Notes under the pieces: model-generated
Told to the model about the DNA's origin: nothing
Seen by the model: the letters and a program-made list of their open reading frames with translations, nothing else
Database searches by the model: none
Shown: one piece after another, positions 37,301 to 47,660 of the stretch
How the letters are laid out: every line of letters starts with the position of its first letter
Numbering within the stretch: position 1 is the stretch's first letter
Assembly (NCBI GenBank): GCA_017562135.1
Contig: QEYB01000801.1
Location: forward strand, 248,001-312,000
Length of the DNA stretch: 64,000 bases
From: Dipylidium caninum
Taxonomy: Eukaryota > Platyhelminthes > Cestoda > Cyclophyllidea > Dipylidiidae
Direction of reading: 5' to 3'
Made by a program: the position numbers and the translations under genes

Positions 37301-38412
37301 TTACCATTGTCTCTTAGATGGGTGTAATTGTCCTCGGTGGCCAAAGCCAATTTGGTTTCTCTATATTTTTATTTCAAAATGATGACCTCCGATTCTTCTA
37401 CTGGATGTATTGGGGTTTTACTTGTTACTTATATTCGAGGAATTTGGGAAACTGCTGTTGCAGCGGGACAGGGGAAGTGTTCCTGGGCAGTCGTCTGGAC
37501 AAGAAAGTCTTCCGTCGAGCTCTCATGAATTCACTTGAGGCCTTCGAACGAAAGGTGATGGGACAAACCATTTCCAGGGCCACGACCGATGTGGCCCCGA
37601 GTCTCATATCGTGCAAGAGTGAGATATCTTTATCTGTACCCTCCTAATTGTCATTTCAATTACCCTGAATAAGTATGAATTTCTTTGCGAAAAGCAGAAA
37701 AATCCCTCGAGAGAGGAAAATTCTGAAAAGTATTAAAATAAGTAATCGATTTCCCACCAAAGCAGTTCTTTTGGTCAATTAATCGCTCTATTAGGTGAAA
37801 ATTGTCCCTTGCTTTGAATTCACGTTGGATAAAAAGCCCAAACATAAGGTTATCTACCAAATAAGGTAGGACAGTTAGGTGCTCAATGACCATCCGAGAG
37901 TAAATATTTAACGAATGGACAAGAAATCCCACCTAACCATACGTATAAATGCTTAACTAACTAAAAATCAGCCAAAATGTCAAAACGAGTTTGACATAAT
38001 CATCAGCCAGGAAGGTTATGATGATCTTCTACACTGAGGAGACCATCAAATATATCACCCTCTAACTCTCTGCGAAAGCAATGATGAATAATTGTGGATG
38101 TGAGGTTCTATTAGATTGCCCATTGCATATCTTTCTTAATTCTTTGTTTTAGCACTGGACAGTCGAAAACAAATGAAGGTGACATAAGCGCAAAAATTAT
38201 TTATTTAACAATGGTCAGTCGGGGGAAAAAATGATATTTTTACTGTGTTTCAGTCGAAACACAGTATTAACGCGTTCGGAGTGGTGGTGCTGAGGAGGAC
38301 CAATCAACTTCAGACTCCTGAAGATTCGAATCGGCTGGCACGCGAATTTACAAAGCGCCTTCATACCAGTTCGATGCGTGCTTCTGTTAAGAGTAACCTA
38401 CCAAGCAATTAA
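28205..38412 (+). CDS. AMPK-related (HUNK-like) predicted pseudokinase
   Basis: Exons with agreeing phases: 28205-28333, 29509-29675, 29823-29881, 30505-30637, 32608-32753, 32984-33147, 34913-35182, 35321-35450, 36275-36440, 37464 to about 37635, 38254-38412. They follow the Hanks subdomains in order: VRLK with the beta-3 Lys, the alpha-C Glu (REATVLARLSHPNII), the hinge (ILVTEWIDG), helix E, a degenerate catalytic loop, DFS, a CRPEYTAPEL activation-segment end, WSLGVVLFYMLVGELPF, and the subdomain XI Arg (LLEPRAIIRIP). A UBA-like segment follows. The closest family by memory is HUNK/SNRK/MARK within CAMK. Key catalytic residues are lost, so a scaffold or allosteric role is inferred. The glycine-rich loop exon was not found. 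One intron holds an antisense mariner remnant. It lies 1.2 kb upstream of GW182 on the same strand. Confidence 0.7.
29509..29881 (+). CDS. pseudokinase hinge, helix E and degenerate catalytic loop (two exons)
   Basis: Exon 29509-29675 reads LRILVTEWIDGLSLENFI, then ARLYCRQLLSAII and ends RKRILL. Exon 29823-29881 continues REVTTKSLMITKDFRIIKFT. Aligned to HRDxKxxN, the His is Leu, the catalytic Asp is Glu, the Lys is Thr and the Asn is Ser. The upstream donor is AG|GCGAGT, a GC-AG intron. It is the only donor that keeps the frame, and it rebuilds the Arg codon with the first base of the next exon. Confidence 0.65.
30505..30637 (+). CDS. pseudokinase activation segment exon
   Basis: The junction 29881/30505 rebuilds GAC, giving KFTDFSSALF: the DFG motif is DFS, with the metal-binding Asp kept. 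The exon then reads NAACRPEYTAPELIQENH and GPEAVSWSL. APE is conserved, while the structural Asp of the usual D(I/V)WSLG is replaced by Val. The donor is a strong GTAAGT. Confidence 0.75.
30946..32085 (-). mobile_element. mariner-like remnant, antisense in a pseudokinase intron (copy B1)
   Basis: About 1.1 kb whose reverse complement matches 54320-55458 almost base for base. In the last roughly 190 bp of homology (30962-31155) I count a single difference. The - strand reads a mariner transposase end, DMSPTDYELFRNYGLFF, after a garbled second motif (NDIAEAPQTASIIVDKLNN). It also reads a paired N-terminal fragment, EFDFSHSTSRAPKI, where a full element would have the HTH. Several frame breaks make it non-autonomous. 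Terminal inverted repeats were not resolved. Confidence 0.7.
32608..33147 (+). CDS. pseudokinase C-lobe exons (subdomains IX-XI)
   Basis: Exon 32608-32753 reads GVVLFYMLVGELPFQSPYYD and ends NHTAAISSFTS; exon 32984-33147 reads ACQLLLRQLLEPRAIIRIPI then YELCTNSWI. The pattern is the LLxxLLEPDPxxRP...HxWL end of an AMPK-related kinase with the conserved Arg present. Phase 1 joins G to CG for Ala, so the frame is continuous. Confidence 0.75.
34913..35450 (+). CDS. pseudokinase linker and UBA-like segment (two exons)
   Basis: Exon 34913-35182 encodes an acidic, low-complexity linker (DLEMNDDNKCPEATNT). Exon 35321-35450 reads AIEYLARIKKTSPSEIARAI, then LERPIGEVSCTFQILLNQ. The last part fits the UBA-like/autoinhibitory segment (xxIxxxLxxxxxxxIxATYxLL) that follows the kinase domain in MARK, SIK, SNRK and HUNK. 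It is the main reason I place this gene in the AMPK-related group. Confidence 0.6.
36275..38412 (+). CDS. pseudokinase C-terminal exons
   Basis: Three exons continue the phase: 36275-36440 (GIYLLDHTAPGWPRLESVFF, MMKRLRIGISDSENLDDYTP), 37464 to about 37635 (VFLGSRLDKKVFRRALMNSL, SRATTDVAPSL) and 38254-38412, ending in TAA. The 37635 donor (GTACCC) is weak; the better-looking GTGAGA nearby would put a stop in the last exon. No domain is recognised. The last exon (LRRTNQLQTPEDSNRLAREF) could be the remains of a KA1-like end, but I would not call it. Confidence 0.45.
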
Positions 38413-39620
38413 CTGTGGCCAAAGCCCCACAATTAAACATGTTTCTTGAAAGACAAGTGATATTAAATTCCTAACATACCAACTACTTGTATTAATGAAG
38501 GGAGAGTGAGGCGAGTGATGATAAAGAGGCCTCGGGATTTTTATAATGGGAGGAAAGAAAATGGGACTTTAATGCAGTTACTAGTCTTTCCAAAGATGAG
38601 ATTTAAAGCACGGACTACTTAGTATTGGGCAATAATATTATACAAAAATACCTTCAATAGCGCTGTGCTATACGCATGAGTTGAATACTATCAATTTTCT
38701 TATTAATAGCGCAAGAGAACAGCGAATCATAGACCATGGAAGGACCTACTTTAAGGGACTACTAAGCGGAACATTTTTCGGATTTCCGTGCAATGTCTCG
38801 AAAAATCAATTCCTGTTTGAATATCCATTCTCTCCAAAATATTCGCCACTAATTATGAGTGTAACAAACAGTCACCTTCATCTTGTAACCGGTTTAACTA
38901 ATGACTGCAGCTTTGCTATTGCGTTTCGATGCTAAGAGATCTGTACAATTCCGCAAGTCGTCTGACTGGCAGCATATACAGCGAATATGAGTTACGTTTC
39001 GGGTCAAGTCCTCTAACCTACGCGATACGCTTTTATTTCACTAGACGCCAAATTTTTAGTTGACGTAAATCGCGCAAACTATTATGTGATTGACGAAAAG
39101 AGGCTCGAAAAAATACTGAATAGGCCTCAAGGCTTGTGATATTATATCTATTGTAGGGCCACGGCCCTTTCCTTTTCCTTTACAGACAGCGCAGATTCGT
39201 GCGTAATTTTTCGTCGTAGGGACAACTTTACGAGTCTTTCGTAAACTATGAAGCAGTGTCTGTCAATGTGTGATGAAGATGAACTTGTAGCGCGCCATAA
39301 TATCAAATATCCAATATATACGTTTCAGCGTAATACAACAAAATTTATATTCCTCGAAATATTAGTCCAACAACTTAGGTTGTCTACTAAGGCTGATATG
39401 ACATTTCGTTTTGTTGTTTTATGTCTTTCTCTTTAAAGGACCCGCCCGGATTAAAAGCAGGGGACCGCCATTGTTGAATCGAATTTTTTGTGTGAGTTGT
39501 CTTTTTCGATGTTCGTTTTCCAACTGACTGCTTCAATTCACTTCCTTTATACCACGTTTCCTGGTCTCAGGATCCTCGCCAGGCCGTCTTTTAATGACAT
39601 GTTCTTAAAAGACTTTTGAA

Positions 39621-41190
39621 ATGTCACATATGGGCGGTGACGTGGGGGACAACGCTCCTCCAATTCAAGCTTGGAATAGAACACCAGGTGAGTTCCAAAC
39701 CTGATTGCGCTTCTATGCTTTTATGTATCTAAGATATTTTTTCTAATTTCACAAAGGCAAGCCAAATTTAACGAGTTCGCCTGGGAACTTGCCAAAAAAT
39801 ACACCGTGGTGTGGTAAGAAAAAGATGAATTCGAACGCACCCTGTTCAGATGCTGCCACCAGCGGAGATGTTTGGTCTTTATTACCGGATTCTTCATTGC
39901 CACATAAAAATGAGTCTTCGCAATGGCCGACGCCTGCCGAGCTGGCTGGAGCTCCACGAGGTGAAGGCATCAGCGACTTCTCAATCCCCAATTCGGTATG
40001 TCTATGCACACAGTTTTTGCAGTCGATGGCCCAGATATACAATAAACTATTGTTCGTACTCCATTAGTGGAATGCGCCTGGTACGTCTTTGGCGCTTCGA
40101 ACTCTAAGCGAAGCCGAAGATCGAAATGAGGCTTGGCCCCCATTGGACACAGAACAAACTTCAAATCCCATTGAATCGGTATCCTTGTCTCGCTCAATCA
40201 CAGGCAGTGGGCCCCTGGTATCAGGTGACAATGCATTTAGTACTCGTCAGCGAGTTGACAAGATGATTGCGGAAAAGCCACGGAACGAAAGTTTCTCTAG
40301 TTGGGGTTCTTCTGCCGACGGTGATTTTAGTGCATTTGCCAGTAAGTCCTACTCTTTTGACATGCTCACTCGGTATTCCAAAGGAATGGCTCTATTCCAT
40401 TATCGTCTAGGTCAGCAATTACCATCTACCTCCGATAACCAGATCGTTACGAACTGCCAACAACCCGGTGATATTATATGTTCGAATGTCAGCGGTTCAG
40501 GTGCGCTATCAGAGGGACAGAATGATGCAGTAACTGTTATAAACACTCTGATAAATTCGAAAGAGTGCTGGGGTCAGCATCCAGTCGACCAAACCACACC
40601 TTGGGACATGTCCCTTCTTACTGAGGAGATAACATCTACCTCCGGCAATCAGGCATCCACTGGCGTCATTGGAAGTGCTGTATCTCTTTCAATGAAACAG
40701 CGTCGCGTCAGATTTAGTTCGGATCTGGCTGGCGTGGGTGCTCCTGTTGAATCCAATGTGTGGTCAAGTGAACCGCCCACAGGTACTGGTATTTGGGAGA
40801 CACATTATGAGGGCCTTTGGAAGCAGCCTTCTTTGTCCAGTACGGTAGGAACAGCGGGAGTGATCGGGGGTGGTTCAAGAATGGACCTTGTTGCTTCGCC
40901 GCCCGGAAGTCATCGCATGATACCTTCCTTCATGAACACACCTGTTCAACAACAGCAACAAGGGCGTGGCTGTAGTGGGGGTTTTCAGAACAACTTCTTT
41001 TCTTCACAATCACAGCAGAGGTTTGGTCAGTCAGCATCTCAACCACTTTCGGGGTCGGGAAGAGGTGTCCTCGGGCCGAACGGGATGTTAAACGTCGCTC
41101 CTGTACCTGGCAGTGCTTTCAAACCTCAGACTTCTGCTGTTGTACAGGGTTCAGCCGGATGGCAACTTCCGCTCACACCTGATAGCCAAA
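39621..41190 (+). CDS. TNRC6: GW182 N-terminal Trp-rich exons 1-3
   Basis: Three exons separated by 69- and 72-nt introns. Trp motifs are seen in QAWNRTPG, NTPWCGKK, GDVWSLLP, SSQWPTP, LWNAPG-like WNAPGTS, EAWPPLD, SSWGSS, ECWGQHP, TPWDMS, NVWSSE, GIWETH, GLWKQP and AGWQLPL, the expected Argonaute-binding hooks. The third exon is open to 41234, but the AA|GTGGGT donor at 41191 gives the right phase for the exon at 41644. Composition is rich in Ser, Gly and Gln, with a QQQQQ run. Confidence 0.85.
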
Positions 41191-44100
41191 GTGGGTTTGG
41201 ATTTACTCTTGTGCCTCATTTTCATGCAGCTTAAGACTTTGAGTTTCGGTTTTGATCAGATGGAGAATACAAGACTTGATTAAGAATCGACTCAACCTTG
41301 TCGTAAATAAATTATTACTGGAGATACTTTTCTGCCTTTCGTAATTTTTTTGGCAGTAGTAAGCATTCGAAGTGCAATCCTATTTCTCTCATCTACGCTT
41401 CCAGCCTTATCTTCCCAGTAGAGAAAATGCCGTTGGAGTAGCATCAGAAGATTTCCAGTACAAAACAGTTATGATCACACTTTGTAAAATTAAAAATTTC
41501 AACGAGAAACAAGCTATGCTTGCAGGTGTCGGTCATCTTGGTAGTTATTAGCCTTTTGACTTTTTTCCTGTTGTTCTGACTAGAGGCCTTTTTTCATACT
41601 ATTACAAGTGCGAGGTTTAATTTAAAAATCTACTTTTATGCAGGTCCGTTAGACGATACCAAGCGGTTTCTGGCACCATCTGGGCCTTGGGGTTCTGAGG
41701 ATCGAGTTTTGGGGAAACAGCAACTGGTATCCCTCGTGGATACGACGCGTTGGCCCTCTCCTCTCGGCCCACCCCCCACCCCTCTCGATAGTATATCGAC
41801 TTCTTCCCTTTCTGTCCCACCGATCTCTTATCAAAGTGGTTTGGACCCCCGTAAGTTTGTCGCCTGGTCTCAACAGGCAGCAGTAACACCACAACCTCCT
41901 CCAGCGGCAGCACCACAGCGCTTTCATCTTCGCCAAAATACCTCCGGTCTGGCCTCCGTTGTACCCAGTACCGGCCTCGGCATCTGTATCGTCAACATCA
42001 GCCCAACCTCTACGGCTCCTCGCTCCCAATGCCAATAATCAACATCATGCTCACTCCCACTATGCTTCATCCGCTAATGCGGCCCTTCGTACAGATATCG
42101 CACGACAGCTCATTTTACTCGGTTTCCATGACGACGCCAATCTCCTCCTCTCTGACACCACCATTGAAGACTTTGAGAAGTTTCTGCGTGCGTTTGCTGC
42201 TCTTTTTGTTATGATGCTCTAGAACCTTAATCTGCCTACACGCATTCCGCGAATTTTTGTAGTGCAATGAAGTTATTTTTGTGATGAGATAGTTTCACGC
42301 CCTTGAATATAATTATCAAAAGTTGTAGTACACAACTACTTAGCCATTATTTCAGGAAAGATTACTGTAAAGATATTGTTATCTTTCCGCGTTACGTTGT
42401 TTCTGGAAAATAAAATTCGAGTACAAGTGGAAGTCATATTTATTAATTGTGTTTAACTAAAAATGAAAAACCACCTGATACGAAGCGTCCTACATGTTAA
42501 TATAAAATAGGTCACCATGCCCCTTAAACGACCGCTTTCGACAACCAGTTTTTTTTGTAAGAACCATTTTGGAAAGTTTTTCGGTTAATTTAATTTCAGG
42601 AAATTACTTACAATTGTTCCCCTTGTTCGTTTCTCATTAGTTCGAAGGAACTGCTTTAACGCTTGCAAATATTTTAAAATAGGTTAATTGATGGTTCCAA
42701 GGTTTTGGAACAAGTGAGCTTTCATGAAAATCTATTGAGTTTTTTGTTCTTTAAATTGAGATTATATAATTCTCAAATGTATGACTAATATAAGGTTAAT
42801 TCGTCTCAACGGTCATTGCTTCTAAAAATGTGAAGCTGAGGTTTTTTAAACAATTGCAATTAATGAAACCCATTCTATTAGCATTTTATCGTCCCCCTTG
42901 TTTACCCCCTTTGTTTGAATTTATAGTTGGACGCTTTTTTCGGCCGATAAAATTAATTATCTCTTGGTTATAGTTACCTTAATGAGAATTCGTGTTACTC
43001 GTTACCGATATTTGGCATGATTTGTTTGACGAGTGAGTTAAAGTAGGTAGCGAAATTCCTATACATTTCTGTATTAATAGATGATTTACGCGAGCGAACT
43101 GGTGGTGTACATTCTGGTCTAAATCACCTTATCAACTCAGTCTCGGCCGTACTAATGGCAATCGCGAATGGTGGTGGTCTTGTTGATTTACCTCAACAGC
43201 AACCGGGCCCAACACCATCGCAGGGACTACAGGCTTTCGATTTGTTTGGTGGTAGCACAACCGCCTTCCACATGAGCAAGCAGCACTTTGGAGGCCGACA
43301 GAACGCTGCCTCTCCCCCGGAGGCATTGGGGCCAGTTGCTCATGCGTGAGAGTCATCTTCAAGCGACAATCATTCAGTTAGATAAAAAGAAAAGAGTATG
43401 TGACCGAGATTTGTTCGACCCCATTCGACTTAAAATTTTTTTTCAACTCAAGAAAGATGGGCATTTATTTAAAAAATGCTGACTTGAATATTTCACAGAA
43501 AATGAAATTGGCAGTTTTGTTGTCTGTTCATAACAAACGATTATCAAATTGCTGTTTTATTTAATTCTAAAACGAGTAAAGACAACTGTCATTAAAATAG
43601 TTGATTTTAGTGTCACATACTTGACGTCGCTAGCATGTGACGTATCCACCGGGTGTTGGTAACTATTGGAGTTTTATATATGGCTTCATCGGATAGGATG
43701 CGAAGTATAATGTAATTCTTCTGACTCAATTATGAGTACTATTTGGAATGGAACCAGTTCGTTGGTAATATGAATTAGATTCGTAACCAGTTAAAATTCA
43801 GCACTCGTCGTCTTTGGTTCCCCCGCGCTTAAGTGTTTCGGAGGTGATATTCGCGTGGAATACTGTATGTTGCAGGGGTTTTTCTGGTCCCTCTTCACCA
43901 GCCATTGGCGAGGGCATGAACTGTCGTGGGAATCTGCAGCTTGCTTACTATTAATTTGTTCAGGTTAAACAGTTACAGTGAATTTTGATCATGCTAAGAG
44001 TTACTGCTGTACGGAATTGTAAACCCTTTAGGTTTTGCCGATCATTGCTTTTTTTTAAATTGATCCACCAGATCCAGTTATCTGTACTAGTTCTTCGTAA

Positions 44101-47100
44101 AGTTAACTTATACCCCATTGTGTAAACCAAGTAGTCCCAAGGGCGGAATTCTAAAAATTTAATTAAATCTTATCGCCGCATTCGATTTAATTAACCAACA
44201 ATATTTGGCCTCCGTGTTTTATCCTTGTAACCTTTTTTTCCTTGAGTACCTCTAAAATCATTCTCCTTTAATTTGATTTTGGCTTCAATTTATTTAGACT
44301 ATCCCAAAACATTCAAATATCACATTCGTAAAACAAATCCTTTTAACAGTTCGAGTTCCTTTTATAACATGAAAGGTAATTTGTTCTAAACATCCCTGTT
44401 AGAGGGTTTAAGCGTTATCTATTGCATGAAGCAAGCTAGAAGAGTGTTTAGACGGCTGAAGCTAACGATGTTTACTTGACGCAGGGGATCTATTTTGCTC
44501 CTATTATCATGTTATTTGAGAATTTAGCCTATAATTAGGTTTGTGAGATTGGTTAAAATATATTGAGGCTTGTGACCGCATTTCAGGAATGGAGTATGAA
44601 ACACTCACGGCTGCGCAAGATGAATATGGGCGGTCCTACAGCCCACCACTCCAACTCCATGCTGCAGGAGATTATGATGCAGCAGGCGCAGATTTCGCAA
44701 CAAATCGAAGCTCAGAAAGCACAACTAGCTCAAGTCCGTCTCCAAATTACCTTCCTCACCCGAAGCAACACTGGAGGAGGTAGCGGTGGTGGAGGAGGCG
44801 GCATCGGGAACGACGAGACAGCTACTGCTGCTGCCGCCGCGACTGCAGCAGCTATGCTTATGCGGCTTAGGTCTGCCGGTGGTGGCGGCGCTGCACCTAA
44901 TCGGATGATGAATCACCCAATCGGCGGATTTGGGAATAGTGGGAATGGCATTCCGAGAGGCAACGGAATGCTCCTTAGTTCGTCATCTCCTACTGCTGAG
45001 CTGACACCTCGGTTGACTGATCTAAAAGTTTCTATGGGTGAGTATATTTATTTTACAAATATCCTAATGTGACCACCATTGGTGCCGATGCCCGCCCCTA
45101 ATTTGCGATTACTGAATATGTGTTGATGTTTAAAATAGACTTTTCTTCCTTAAACGTGTTGTCCTGGTTACCTGTAGGCATACCTTTTTTCGTATAATTT
45201 AGCTGATTTAACTACTTGATTTTAGTTTAAAATTTTATCATTTATCTTCTATCTACATGTTAAAATAGTCAATCCGCGCAGAAAGATATTGATTAATTTG
45301 GTCATACTGGGAAACTTTTGATCCTAGCGCTCGCCTCTGTTCAGAATGACTTATTTCAAATGCTTTAACTTGGTGCTAGTTTATCCTCACCTTCTCAAGA
45401 CCATCGATTTCTTGTTCCACCTCGTCGAAGTTTTTGGTTCATAATGAAACCGGTTTCGGAACATGTTTATTTGCCTCTCTATTTTGTCGATTAATTTATA
45501 CAGGCAAATTAAAAAAACAATGATGGTTCACACTAGTCTTAAGTGTAAAGCACTGATGTACCCGTGGTTATTGATGAAGCTCATTTACGCCGCTGTATTT
45601 TCTACGAATTCCAACGATGAAAGAAATGCACGGAATCATGGCGAAATTGTTTTAAAGTGTTTGGTGGAGGTAAACTTTCTGGACAGGACACGGAGAAGGT
45701 GGTTCGAAAAATTCGAAACAGGTGATTTCGACCTTTCTGAGAAGTCACGTTCTGGAGATCGTCTTTGATCGACGTCGCTTTTAGGACCACGTTGGAACAA
45801 GATCCTCTTCTGACAACATGGGAGACTGCAGAAAGGCCTAATTTAACTCAGCAAGCCATTTCGGACCATATTGGGAAGATGGGATTTGTGTGGAAGTACT
45901 CGAGGCGTGCCACATGAATGAAGGTGAAGAATTTGGATGATCGAGTCGTCATATGCCCACCTCTGCTTGGTCGAAACAAAGTCGCCCTTCTTGAGAGATG
46001 CGAACTGGGAATGAGAGTGGATTAACTACGAAAAAATCGTGAGGGAAAGGTCATATTGTGGGGTCGGAGGACTTAGCCCTTCCACACAAAGGAAATTTGA
46101 CTTTGAACAGGAGAAAGTTGTGGTGTGTATGATGTGGACATTGGAGGAGAGATACATTGAGCTTTTAAATCTGGACGAAAATCCCAATTAGGAGAATTAT
46201 TGTCAGCAAGTGGATAATTTACAGTCAGGAGTGCCAGAAAAGAGGCCGGCGATGTTTGTGAGGAAGGCCATTATACTGCATGATGATAATGCCAGGCCAC
46301 GCGCTATTTCAGAGACTCGTAAAAAAATTGCAGAAGTGGAGTGGGAAATTCTGTCGCATTTAGTATGTTCCCCAGACTTAACACCCCCCCCCAAATATCG
46401 TTTGTTTTTGCTCTTACAGAATTTTTGACGGTAAAATATTCAGAAAATAAGGTATAAAACAAGCACTGGGTAAATTATTCGCATCAAGAAATGAAACATT
46501 CCTAACAAATTGCCTTTACGCTGACAAGAAGTAATAATGACAATTATAAACATTTAACGAAGCTTTTGACGTCAAGAAATCACATGTCAATGGAGAAAGT
46601 TCTAATTTCTAAATTTTATGGAATCTTCAGATATGAGTCGTCGAATGCCATGGGAGGGAGGAATTGGCGGTGGTGTTTGGGATGTCCCGTCACCTCAGCA
46701 ATTTGGCCACGCATCTTCGTCCAACACCTTCCTAAACAGCGACCTTACCACCAATGTCTTTCCTCTCACTTCACCTTCCGCCCTCGGCGATCGTCGATGG
46801 ACGACTTCCAATTCCTCGTCCGACCTTCATCAGCCTCCTGTACCCTCATCTTCCACCGCAAATGTCGCAGCAGCAGTAACTAATGTTAATTGGAATGGTT
46901 CCTGGCTCCTTCTTTCTGATGTAACGCCTCAGTTCTCATTGGAGGTTCTGCGAATCTCTATTACAACCGCCCTAGATCAACAACAGAATGGGGTTACTAT
47001 TGATGGAGCCCGAAATATTTCATCTGCTGACATCACTTCTTCCCTCTAATCCTACCTATGAAGTACATCCCAATCTATCGGCTCGTTACGTTCTCGTGGG

Positions 47101-47660
47101 CTTCCTGAATCGCGGTGATGCTTCACTCGTCTCTGCCTTCCTGTCCGCCTCCAATTCAACAATCAAGCTTGCCAACACTGTGACCATTATCAGTCCTGCG
47201 GAAGCTGCGGCGAAATTGCAAGAGATCAAGGTTTGAGGCTGGATAGATTTCTGGCCCAAAGGGGTCTCCTACGCCAAATCTCTGTACGTATGCTTTCCTT
47301 TCTCTTTTCGTTCCAGAACCTGGATGACGAACTCCAACAGCAGCAGCAGCAACAATAACAACTATCACTGTTTCGGCAGCAGGGAAAAAACCGCTTTGAT
47401 CCACGACCATCACATCTGCAAGCGGCCAATAACTTCCCAATATTAGGTGTTTGTTGAGTGTCGCCCCCCTCGCCCCCTCTCTTTTCTGTCTGCGTATGTA
47501 CGTGCGTACGTTGCGACAAGTTTCTCATTATTTCTAACTTCCTGTGCATGTATATGGTGTTAATCTCCCCTCGCCTCCCCTAGCGACAAATTTACGGTGC
47601 AGATTGGCTGCGCGATACCTGCTCTACCTCGAGACTGATTGGATAGAAGATTGATCGCAT
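39621..47660 (+). CDS. TNRC6: GW182 / TNRC6 family protein
   Basis: Argonaute-binding scaffold that recruits deadenylases in microRNA silencing; acts in cytoplasmic P-bodies. Exons: 39621-39687, 39757-39995, 40068-41190, 41644-42187, 43081-43395, 44587-45037, 46631-47230, 47317-47446, perhaps 47584 onward. The N-terminal half is dense in Trp motifs next to Gly, Ser, Thr or Asp (SSWGSSADG, ECWGQHP, TPWDMS, GIWETHYEGLWKQP, GPWGSED). A Gln/Ala/Gly-rich middle follows, then MPWEGGIGGGVWDVP and the divergent RRM (SWLLLSDVTPQFSLEVLRIS). The ATG at 39621 starts MSHMGGDVGDNAPPIQAWN and the frame carries on by a phase-1 splice. Frame breaks near 41.9, 43.3 and 47.03 kb and a TAA at 47356-47358 interrupt it. 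A mariner lies in the 45038-46630 intron. Confidence 0.85.
41644..43395 (+). CDS. TNRC6: GW182 middle exons 4-5 (UBA-like region)
   Basis: Exon 41644-42187 starts PLDDTKRFLAPSGPWGSED and holds TRWPSPLG and VAWSQQ. It must change frame around 41.90-41.96 kb to reach ALRTDIARQLILLGFHDDAN, which I read as a weak UBA-like helix set. Exon 43081-43395 continues in phase (HDLRERTGGVHSGLNHLINS), then is Gln/Gly-rich, and needs a second frame change near 43.31 kb to reach ESHLQATIIQLDKKKR, which joins the next exon in phase 0. The UBA call is tentative. Confidence 0.6.
44587..45037 (+). CDS. TNRC6: GW182 Gln-rich coiled and Gly/Ala-tract exon 6
   Basis: Reads EWSMKHSRLRKMNMGG, then a helix rich in Gln (MLQEIMMQQAQISQQIEAQK) like the Q-rich region of GW182 proteins, then poly-Gly (SGGGGGGIG), poly-Ala (TATAAAAATAAAML) and LTPRLTDLKV before a GTGAGT donor. 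The Gly and Ala runs come from GGN and GCN codons and are likely to vary in length. Confidence 0.75.
45506..46566 (+). mobile_element. mariner-like element, copy A1 (in GW182 intron)
   Basis: About 1.06 kb homologous to 52518-53582. Fragments of a mariner transposase are spread over several frames: DRTRRRWFEKFETGDFDLSE (HTH end), LLTTWETAERPN, EWINYEKIVRE, ILHDDNARPRAISETRKK. The third catalytic position reads PPPKYRLF, Lys in place of Asp (codon 46393-46395). Many frameshifts make it a relic. The boundaries are where similarity with copy A2 stops; inverted repeats were not established. Confidence 0.8.
46631..47230 (+). CDS. TNRC6: GW182 silencing-domain exon with divergent RRM
   Basis: Starts DMSRRMPWEGGIGGGVWDVP and RRWTTSNSSSD (Trp motifs of the silencing domain), then SWLLLSDVTPQFSLEVLRIS, matching the WLLLxNLTPQIDxxxLR start of the GW182 RRM. 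The second half (ARYVLVGFLNRGDASLVSAF, NTVTIISPAEAAAKL) fits the later strands, including the usual NTTI. These halves are in different frames: the first stops at TAA near 47047, the second is open from 46988. One base is extra, or two are missing, around 47.03 kb. Confidence 0.8.
47317..47660 (+). CDS. TNRC6: GW182 3' exons (Gln run with TAA; possible last exon)
   Basis: Exon 47317-47446 continues in phase 0: NLDDELQQQQQQQ, then TAA at 47356-47358, then an open run (QLSLFRQQGKNRFDPRP) to a phase-1 donor. The stop sits among CAA/CAG codons, so one base change from CAA would explain it. A further exon may start at 47584 after CCCCTAG and end within about 75 nt, but its frame is not settled. 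Confidence 0.5.
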
